A stretch of DNA of 64,000 nt from Macropodus opercularis (Eukaryota > Chordata > Actinopteri > Anabantiformes > Osphronemidae): NCBI GenBank assembly GCA_030770545.1, contig CM061091.1:2548501-2612500 (forward strand), written 5' to 3'. Shown here in pieces: positions 12,601 through 21,340 of the stretch (within the stretch, counting starts at the first letter, position 1; each line of letters begins with the position of its first letter). The notes beneath the pieces are model-generated. The model saw nothing but the letters and a program-made list of their open reading frames with translations. It did not search any database and was not told the DNA's origin. The position numbers were made by a program, and so were the translations under genes.

Positions 12601-15600
12601 ACGCTTCTGTCAGTGCTGTTGACAAAGTGAACAGGAACAGTCCGCTGCACTGTGCTGTGCTGGCTGGAAACGTCGACGCAGCCCACATCCTGCTGGAGGC
12701 TGGAGCCAGTGTGGATGCGGAAAACATCAATGTGAGAACAAAATAAGTTCAGTCTGCTTTCAGACACTCAGTGTCTTACTTATACCATAGCTACATCCCC
12801 AGAGAACAATCTGGAAAAGTGGAAAACAAATCTAAGTCTGTAAATCTTAACATATTTCACGAGTTTGCTGGCAACAGGGGTTTGTAATATACCTTTATAT
12901 AATCCTCCCCTTTAGCTGCGCTAAAAAAGACTTGCAGCAAGTCTGAAATATGAAAATGGAAAAATACAAAGATATTCTTCAATATGTTTAAGTCGATGAA
13001 TAGATAAGTGAAGGAGGGAGGCTCGGTGGTTATCACTGTCTCCTCACGGCGAGAAGGTCCCGGAAGCGACCACTTTCTGTGTGGAGTCTGCGTGTTCTCC
13101 CCGTGTCTGCGTGTTCTCTCCGGGGTCTCGGCGTCCTCCCACAGTCCAAAGACATGCAGTTAGGCTAATTGGAAAAAACTCTAAATTGCTCATAGGTGTG
13201 AGTTTGCGCGCGACTGGTTGTGTGTCTGTATGTGTGTGTGGTCCTGCGACAGACTGGTGACCTGTCCAGGGTGAACCCTGCCTCTCGCCCATAGACCGCT
13301 GGGACAGGCTAAAGCACACCTGCGACCCCTACGGGGAAGAAGCAGCAGAGGATGAATGAATGACAAGTGAATGAAAATGTGTCTGTATACTGTGGTGGTG
13401 CATTGATTCATGATGGCAATGGTTCTTCTTCAGGGTCACACTCCCATTGACTTGGCCCACCAGGTGCACAGCCCGCTACTCGTCAGCATGCTCAACCACA
13501 TTAAACAGGAGAGGATTCGCTCCACCTCGCGCTGCCTGCGGATGCTCAACAGATACAGGGTATACAGATAGCAACGCGTCCACGCGGTGCTTACGTCTCG
13601 CATGGATGAAACATTTCTGGTAACAAAGGAGCTAAATGGAAGACTGATTATGTACAGTAATCTTTCTTTCCCATCCTCCTATTTTTCAGGTCATTCTGCA
13701 GATTTTACTCTGCACATGCATGTTTGGAAGTCTGGCCGCAATAGCTGATATGAACTCTGAGTCGTGGCTGCTCAAAGGGATCCTGCTGGCCTGTGTGATA
13801 GGCGTCATCAATCTGGCATCACGGTGAGGCTCTTCACTGCAGAAACATGCTTTGGTGCTCATCTTGTTTGCCGTTGTAAATGAAACCGTTTGTTTGTGTG
13901 TAAACAGGAATTTTGCCGGTCCAGCCTTTCAGACGCTCTTACCATCCTCAGCCCTTGTGGCGTCAGTCTTCTGGATGCTTGTCACCTGGTGCCTCTGGTT
14001 CCTGCCAGATATCCTTCATTTAAAAGAACATAAAACGGGACACAACAGTCAAGCAGTTACAACTATTGATGTTTCCTGCTAATCAACTCTTCATTGCAGT
14101 GCAGGCATTTCAACAAAAAAGATAAACTATATGGCATCAGTGTATGTTTTAGAGACCGCGTGGGACATGTAGATTTTTATTAAACACTATCAAGTTGTTT
14201 CCAGTCTGAGATAGGAAGTTGTTGTTTGATATTTTAGCTTCTTGATAAACGTAGGTTCTTAACATCAAACCCACATGGGCATAGCGCCACAGTGCAGGTC
14301 CTGTTCACTCTGGATGCCACTGTTCTGATCTATTACTACCTCCGCACTTGTAAGACAGATCCAGGCTTTGTCAAAGCAACTGAAGAGGAGAAGAAAATGG
14401 TAGGAGGACTATTAAGTTTGCATTATTGCACATGTAAAGTCTTACAGCCACCCAGCTACGACCATGTTTTCGTGTTGCCAGAGTGTGTTGGTGTTGGCTG
14501 AAGCTGGCTGTCTGGACCCCAGAATATTCTGCACTTCTTGTATGGTGAGGTTCTGAACGTGAACCCTTCTCTTGATACAACCCACAGCGACAGGCTCACT
14601 GCTTTGCATTGCTTTGTTTACAGATCAAGAAACCAATGAGAGCAAACCACTGCTTTGCCTGTGACGCCTGTGTGGCGAAACAGGACCACCACTCGATTTG
14701 GACCAACGGCTGCATCGGTACGTCAGAATTGTTATGTCGTATAAATATTTCTAATGTGCTTTCATGATAGTAAAGTCTAGCTGGTCACCTCCATGAGAAT
14801 AAATAATTTATTCATGTTTACTGACTGTAATGAAATAATACATGTATGTATTTAAAGTAATACATGTTTGAGGCTATACAAGTAGGAACGTACTACAGCG
14901 AAGGCTCACTTCCACATCTCTCCTTCAGGTGCAAGGAACCATCACTACTTCATCCTTTTTCTGTTCTCCTTCCTGCTTATGGGCTGCTGGATGTTTTATG
15001 GATGTCTCACGTGTGAGTAAACCAACATACGGTACCGTCACAGTAATTGACTCCCCGACTCACTGTTACTGTACATGTCCTGTTTCAGACTGGTCAACTC
15101 GCTGCGCGCTGCGTTATGAGGAGCAGGGCGTGTGGGGCGTGCTCTCTACCCTGGTCAGCTGCTCTCCCTGGGTGCTCTGCGTCTTCCTGCTGAGCTTTTA
15201 CCACACCTGCTGGTCCAGCGTGATGCTGCTGGTGCAGCTCTACCAGGTGATGAATTAGAATGTGTTTGAGTTTCTGGTTCCCTGAAATCAGTACTCAAAT
15301 ATACAATAATGTCTGATATCTAAAGAGATCTGTCTATGTAGGTAAGAGTGAGGTGTGTTGATGGTGTATTATGATTGATCCCCAAATGTCAGGCAACACA
15401 TTTTTATGGGGTGAATGCTAAACATGAGGTCATTTTAGCACAGGCAGCTTTCTTGCAGATGCAGTGAGATAACGACTGATTTTAGCTGAAAACATGCAGG
15501 TTATTCAAACATTGTAATTTGTTAATGTAATGAACTTAATTACTTACACTAAACCGGTGTTTACACACACAAACTCAACTAGGTTTTAAAGATACATGCT

Positions 15601-16362
15601 TTAATTTATAACCCGAGAATGAACATGAGGATTCTTTAATGGAGGATTAGCAAACCACCAGCTGGAATAGCTACGTTATGGGGAAGGTCCACATCTAGAG
15701 AACAGACCCTGACCCGTGTGAATGCCGTCTCTGTCCTGCTGTGACTGGTGTGTTTTGGGAAGCAGATTACTTTTCTGGGACTAACCACTGCTGAGCGGAC
15801 GAGTCTGACTCTCAACCAGAGGAAACATCGATCCACAGTCTCTCTGAGACAGAATCCATACAAGTGAGTGGGGCGTTACTTCTTTGCAACTTATTGCTGC
15901 GTTATTTTATAATACATTAGGCCTTAAGTCATACATCTGCGCGCTGATGTTTATATTATATTTATAGTTTTAGTAATGAGTAAACACCACTTTGCAGTAC
16001 TTGCGTAGGTCAATTTGACCTGGTGCAGATACAATTCCAACAATATAAAGTTAAAATAAACATGGGTGTAATCTGTCATCGTACCAAAAGTGAAACTACT
16101 GAACATTTCCCACTTGATGAGTTCCAAGCTGTTAGTTTTTAGCGGAAATGAAAACCTTGAATATTCCAAATGAACTGACTGTGACTGAACATCATGTGCA
16201 TGCTCTCCCTGCTCTCCCTGCAGTTTGGGCGTGGTGCGGAACCTGGTGTCCTTCTTCCATCTGCGTTGTTGTGGCTTCTTCAAACCAACTGTCGTCGACT
16301 GGACGCAACAGTTTCCACCCGGGCGTGAGCAGCACATGTTTGGAAACATGGACATGGTCTGA
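9645..16362 (+). CDS. zdhhc13: Zdhhc13 (HIP14-like) ankyrin-repeat DHHC-family protein with DHHS active site
   Basis: Seventeen coding exons join in frame to 647 codons (human about 622): 9645-9668, 10479-10702, 11279-11401, 11678-11755, 12037-12181, 12277-12341, 12569-12731, 13434-13559, 13690-13823, 13908-14008, 14275-14399, 14482-14544, 14624-14717, 14929-15012, 15089-15246, 15766-15863, 16224-16362. The order is a His-rich N-terminus, ankyrin repeats (about residues 100-310, including NVTLLHWAAINNR), then six membrane segments. A cytosolic Cys-rich domain (453-496) lies between TM4 and TM5, followed by a TTAE motif (576-579). Ankyrin phrases match ZDHHC13 more closely than ZDHHC17. Family members S-acylate proteins at Golgi membranes, and the ankyrin repeats recruit substrates. 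All zinc-ligand Cys/His positions are present, but the catalytic Cys is Ser481 (DHHS; human ZDHHC13 has DQHC), so transferase activity is doubtful. Identity is near certain; exon 1 (8 codons) is the least certain part. Confidence 0.95.
13018..13364. repeat. Teleost dispersed repeat in zdhhc13 intron 7
   Basis: A roughly 350 bp block contains phrases seen throughout fish genomes: gcgtcctcccacagtccaaa, gacatgcagttaggctaatt, actctaaattgctcataggt and gacctgtccagggtgaaccc. A weak GAATGAAT-type end marks its right edge. It ends about 70 bp before exon 8. A shorter relative is at 8675-8757. Family not assigned. Confidence 0.75.
14009..14274 (+). other. zdhhc13: U12-type AT-AC intron of zdhhc13
   Basis: The 266 bp intron begins ATATCCTTC, the U12 5' splice-site consensus, and ends in AC. 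A TTCTTAAC branch-site match sits just upstream, with the branch A about 12 nt from the 3' end. Joining 14008 to 14275 keeps the frame and gives exactly the human spacing (31 residues) between the PD at the end of TM3 and the DPGF motif. No GT-AG alternative I could find does this. Confidence 0.85.
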
Positions 16363-16476
16363 TCTCCACATAGCCCCTCACTCAGGGTCAAGGGTCAGGC
16401 TTTCACGGTGGTTTTGGACCAAAAGCACAGATTTTCTTTATTTATTTTTTATTTCCTTCAGAAATTGAGAGACCAC

Positions 16477-16770
16477 AATAAATAGAATTGATGAAAACAA
16501 AGCAACATGTAGATGCGATTGGGCTGTGTTGCTTTTTGTACAGACTGCTGCTGCCTTAAACTTGAACAATGTAAATCAAATAAAATTGACTAAATTTGGG
16601 TATGATTGACCAGACCTGTGGAGGCCTACATTTAAACTGAGGTTTTAAGCTTTTATATTATATAGATTATTTTTATCTGTTATAAGAAAAGATTTGTAAA
16701 CCGATGGTTTTATGACTTTTGTACAAGTTGCATGTGTTTATACTGATAACCACTATAGTACTTCAATAAA
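16477..16770 (+). terminator. zdhhc13: zdhhc13 polyadenylation signals
   Basis: Three AATAAA hexamers follow the stop codon, at 16477-16482, 16579-16584 and 16765-16770. They would give 3' UTRs of roughly 130 to 430 bases. Which are used is unknown. Confidence 0.6.
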
Positions 16771-17700
16771 CCAATGTTGTGCCCGTGTTTAAGGTGATTG
16801 CTGCCAAGTACCTCCTTCAGCATGAGCTGTGCGTTGAAATCAGCCTTATTACATTTATATTCCCACTCACCAAGAAATGGCCAGATGTTAACACTGCTGC
16901 ACCTCTTGAGGAGAAGGTGTCATTTTATTTCTCTACAGCCTTCACTGAAGACCTCGACTGGGTCAGGGACCCATAGAGCTCAGCACCAGCTTCTGGAAAG
17001 GACACGACTTTGCAGGAGGAACTAACTGAACTGAGACACAGTCGTGGTTTAAAGCGAAGGTTTGCTGATTTACCTTTAGACAGTTTTCGGTTGGCTGCTG
17101 CCATGGAGCTATTTTGACATTACTCCCATTTTCCACGACATAGTTGTGTGAGCTGAGCTTCTCAAGCCTGACTGCTATAAAAACTAAAAACAGAAAAGAC
17201 TGTTGCTGTTGAGGAAGAGCTTTGTGTGTCATTCTTCAATTCCTGCCAGGACTTCAGCTCTGTGTTCATCCAAAGAGGCCCAGTTTCTACACTGAACTGG
17301 TAGAAATATGAAAGAATTTTTCTTAGTGTTTATTTGATTTTTATTCAAGACACTTTGATAAGAATGACTGTATATTGTTAATATAGGCTACAGGGTTTCA
17401 TTTTTTTAACATTTTCGGGATATGAATGTACCTTGGCCTGAAAAACGCTGCTCTAGGTCAACCATGTGTTCAGATTCCCATGTGCAGTTGTCATCTATGA
17501 GCGTTGTGTTCGTGTAAGACGGCAACATGCCATGTTGATGCAGCTGCCAGTCAGTTTCCTGTGTCTGTGAGTCCAGAACAAATGCTTGAGTGGCTGGTGC
17601 TCAGGCCTCTTTGATGCTGTGCTGACGGCTCTGAGGGCCCTGCTCTGTCACGACTTATTTTAGGAGCCTAGTGTCAGGACGGCGTCACAGGTGGACAGTG
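16771..17700. other. Intergenic zdhhc13-csrp3
   Basis: No convincing exon. Just upstream of the csrp3 promoter there is a CAGCTG E-box near 17541 and an AT-rich MEF2-like stretch near 17651. Both suit a striated-muscle gene, but both are short motifs expected by chance. Confidence 0.5.
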
Positions 17701-17707
17701 GTGATGG

Positions 17708-17773
17708 TATTTAAGCCTGCCGGGACGGTTCACTGCCACTTTAGGACAGGACCAGGGCAGGCTCGTATTAAAG
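17708..17773 (+). promoter_or_regulatory. csrp3: csrp3 core promoter and noncoding first exon (inferred)
   Basis: A TATA-like TATTTAAG at 17708-17715 sits about 30 bp before a stretch that ends in a strong donor (AAG|gtaagg, exon end 17773). The next acceptor at 18103 leads into the exon carrying the start codon. This gives a short 5' UTR exon, a TATA-type promoter and a first intron of about 330 bp, as is common for muscle genes. The start site itself is inferred. Confidence 0.5.
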
Positions 17774-18113
17774 GTAAGGACTCATCTCCTCTGTAGTTTG
17801 TGGTTGTGTGGTTTACTACAACACAAGGGTGATGTGGCTGGACTACATGTAATTAGCTCTTTATGTGAATATCAGAAGCGAGGGATGTAAAGTGGTTTCA
17901 AGATAACTTTTCCAGCATTGTTGCTGGTTTGGCTTTTATCTGCCTGGTGTATCAGTCAAGCTTCTATTCCTGGACCATCACATACCAGGACTGTGAGGTG
18001 ATGGCCAGCGGTACAAGTCAGACCCGCATTCGGGGAACATTCGAGTCAAGTTAACACAAAATGAAAAATAAAATAAATTGGTTCCTTTTCTGTTGTTTTT
18101 AAGGTTGTCCAAG

Positions 18114-19956
18114 ATGCCAAACTGGGGAGGGGGTGCCAAGTGTGCGGCCTGTGAGAAGACGGCGTACCATGCAGAGGAAATCCAGTGCAACGGCAGGAGT
18201 TTCCACAAGACCTGTTTCATCTGCAGTGAGCAAACTGCTTTTTCTTCTTCATAGTGGTGCATTACCAGCCCTGCGATATGGATCTGTTTAATGTTTGGCT
18301 GCTGCCTCGTCTGTCTCATCTGATCTTAACTCTATCTTGCTCCTGTCAAGCGTTTTGTGTAGTTCACAGAGGAGCCATCTGTGTTTTTTAATGTTTAGTA
18401 GTAAAGAGACTTCATCTTTGTGTTGTTCTCTTTATTGTCCCCATTTGTAAATCCCTCTGTTTCGTCTTGCTTCCAGTTGTCTGAATATACAGAAGCAAAA
18501 GTCTGTTGTGGTCCCATTTTAGCTCCATGCACAGATCTAGTCCAGGGATCCCATGGATGTACTGTTCTCTGGTGTCTCCAGGCCTCGAGGCTGCTGGATT
18601 GTTCCCCTGGGAGCGTTAAAAGGCCACAGTGATTAGCTCACGCACCTGTGAAGAGTTCATCTTTTCTCAAACATCCAGCTCACACTCGCTCTACAAATAG
18701 AAACACAGGCAATCTGACTATGTGTAATGCCGCTGGTGACTGACACAACAGGCAAGGTGGGAGCTTTATATAACCTCCATTCACTCCATCGTGACACAGC
18801 TCAGGGTCTGGCCAAGTCATTTCCACCCAAACAGCCCAACAATAACAGATTCCCGTGTATAATATTTGTGTTGTTGTGTTTTTGCACAGTGACCTGCAGA
18901 AAGGGGCTGGACAGCACCACAGTAGCAGCACACGAGTCTGAGATTTACTGCAAGTCCTGCTATGGCAAGAAATACGGGCCCAAAGGTTACGGATACGGAC
19001 AAGGAGCTGGAGCTCTGAGCTCTGATCCTCTTGGCGAGAACGTACTGCCTCCGGTGTAAGTAGGACCAGTGCAGCCGGAGACACAGTTAGACAGCATTTA
19101 CCACTACTGCTACTGAATCAGTTGATCTTATGCCCTTTGTGATTGTGGTAATTTGGCTGAGCCTATTAAGTATTAAGTCAGCAGGCCAACATCCTCTTTC
19201 TGCTGTAGGATAAATGCCGTCTGCCCAACGTGGTTTAATACTCAGTCTTTGTTTCTACATTAATATAGTGAATATGTTGTTTTCTAGTTCTAAGCCAAGG
19301 CCTTCGTCAACAAACTGCAATCCAAACAAATCTTCTCAGAAGTTTGGAGGTTCCGACCGCTGCCCTCGATGCTCCAAAGCTGTCTACGCAGCAGAGAAGG
19401 TGATGGGAGCTGGAAAGGTAGGAACCATCTGAACACGACACTTTGTGTTTTTTCGAGCTGACGCATGTCTACAGCCACTGTATTTCTGAAACTGAATAAT
19501 ACTGTCTGAACACTTCACACAAGTTAAAATCAGCTTCTGGGTTTTGGTGCCCAGAGGGGGCGTGATGTGTCTTTCTGACTCCTACAGTAGTTCTAGTGAA
19601 AACGTAATTATCCCACTTCTGGTTTTCTTTATTGATATTATTGAAAACTGTGTGTGTGTAGCCTTGGCATAAAACCTGTTTCCGCTGTGCCCTGTGTGGT
19701 AAAAGCCTGGAATCAACCACAGTGACAGACAAGGATGGAGAGTTGTACTGTAAAGGTACGCACACACACACACACACACACACACACTCGCTATAGTACA
19801 GTGTGCAGCACATAAATAGATCAGGTGTGTCAATCAAATCACAAAAAGCTGCTTAACAGACTCTTTCGTGTTCTCTCTTCAGTTTGCTATGCCAAAAACT
19901 TTGGCCCTAAAGGATTTGGACTGGGGAACGAAGCCATGCTGGAGGAACGACAGTGA
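18114..19956 (+). CDS. csrp3: Csrp3, muscle LIM protein (cysteine and glycine-rich protein 3)
   Basis: Five coding exons (18114-18225, 18890-19055, 19288-19417, 19662-19755, 19883-19956) give 191 aa against 194 in human. The start ATG opens MPNWGGGAKC, identical to the mammalian N-terminus. LIM1 covers about residues 10-61 (C10, C13, H31, C34, C37, C40 seen). It is followed by a Gly-rich segment with a KKYGPK-type nuclear signal, a divergent linker, then LIM2 with CPRC and PWHKTC. The two double zinc fingers bind alpha-actinin, telethonin and MyoD-family factors at the Z-disc and in the nucleus of striated muscle (family knowledge). CSRP1 and CSRP2 are the alternatives, but the N-terminus, linker and synteny favour csrp3. 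Exon 4 (94 nt) is bracketed by a TG run at its acceptor and a CA run at its donor. Confidence 0.96.
19759..19787. repeat. (CA)n microsatellite at csrp3 splice donor
   Basis: About 14 CA units begin three bases into the intron after the donor at 19756. An 11-base TG run (to about 19659) directly precedes the acceptor of the same exon. Confidence 0.9.
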
Positions 19957-20182
19957 CAGTCTTAGAAAAACCTCAGGCTCATGTTCCCAGACTCACTGAT
20001 CATATACGAGCGACGCAAGACGATTACACGTCGTTTCCATTTGTGTAACTCGGCCAGTATCTTAGTTTGACACTCAAACAATTGGGTAAATGCTAAAATT
20101 AAAATATCTCTCTTGAACTGAAATTAGTTTTTGTACTTTCCGAATGGAGTATCTGTATGACGACTGACGTTATTTGAAAAAA

Positions 20183-20188
20183 AATAAA
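20183..20188 (+). terminator. csrp3: csrp3 polyadenylation signal
   Basis: AATAAA lies 227 bases after the csrp3 stop codon and is followed by a G-rich then T-rich stretch. It is the only clear plus-strand AATAAA before e2f8. Confidence 0.7.
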
Positions 20189-20795
20189 GGGGAAGAGGAT
20201 GGAAATAGTTCATGCCTCTTCATTTATTTTCTATCTCAACCTTCAGTGAGAGCTGTTACCTCCAGCTGTGAGAAAGCAATCAGACCTGTTAAAGTTAATT
20301 ATTAATAGAATCTTATTTGCATTCATAAATAATTCTGTGCAGTAATTAATTAGAATTATCAAGGCACCACTGATTACGAAGTGGAACATGTAAATTTTTC
20401 ACGAGCGGGTGTGTAGAGCATGAAGGGATTAGACACCTGTGTCAAACAAAAACTAGAGCCGTTATCTTACATGAAATTAGAGGAGTTGACAAAAACAAAA
20501 GCTCCTTCACAGTAACTGCAACAAGATTACGAAAGCAGAAACAACTGCCACGGGCTTTGTCCAGTGTTGTTTGAGGTCTAGGACTCCCCACAGAGTCAGT
20601 TTAACAATGGACACAAAAGCTGCTCAGGCAAATGCTAAACATCTCTTTACAATCTTTAAGAATGTTACAATTTAACACTCTGGTCAAATATAATTAATAG
20701 ATGAAAATAACGGTTATCTGCAAAGTGTACTTGGGATGGTGTGTCATTGCAGAGACAAAGGATAAGATGTGGTGTTGTTAGAAAGAACATTAAAA
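20189..20795. other. Tail-to-tail interval between csrp3 and e2f8
   Basis: AT-rich, no exon seen. A further minus-strand AATAAA (TTTATT at 20223-20228) lies about 35 bp past the csrp3 signal, so a long e2f8 3' UTR could run into the csrp3 end. Confidence 0.5.
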
Positions 20796-20801
20796 TTTAT
20801 T
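20796..20801 (-). terminator. e2f8: e2f8 polyadenylation signal (candidate)
   Basis: Read on the minus strand this is AATAAA, about 540 bases beyond the e2f8 stop codon. A second candidate lies at 20223-20228. Confidence 0.5.
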
Positions 20802-21340
20802 TAGCATTGTTCTCTTAGCAGGACATCAGAAATCAAGACAATTTTACCATAAATTAAACTCATCAAAAATCTGATTAGTCTTCGACTGTATCACAAATAT
20901 TCACATGTTCTTAACAATTCCATTTGAAAGGGCTAACAGGTAACAAATATATATGTGCAAAAGTTATTAAGTATTCAGTCCGCATCCGTCTGGCCTGACT
21001 GTTATTCTTTATAGCACTAATGTGACGTTTAATATTCTTTGAAGTGTGTTCACTTAACCCACAACCTGACAAACAAAACAAACATGGAGGAAAAGAATAA
21101 GGTTATGAAAATTTCATCCTGGCCAAACAGTTTCTACCAGCATCACAATCACAATGACAGTAGTGTTCGAGCCTCTGGTGAGCTCCATGCGGCAACAGCC
21201 CAAGTCTGTCTTTTAGAGATGGCTGCTGTGAAATGCTCAGAGGTACTGAATACTGTAAGACAGACAGAAAACCAACCCCCCCCCCAGCCACAACACACAG
21301 CATACCCGTTACACATAATACAGACATCGGAAGGTTGTCT

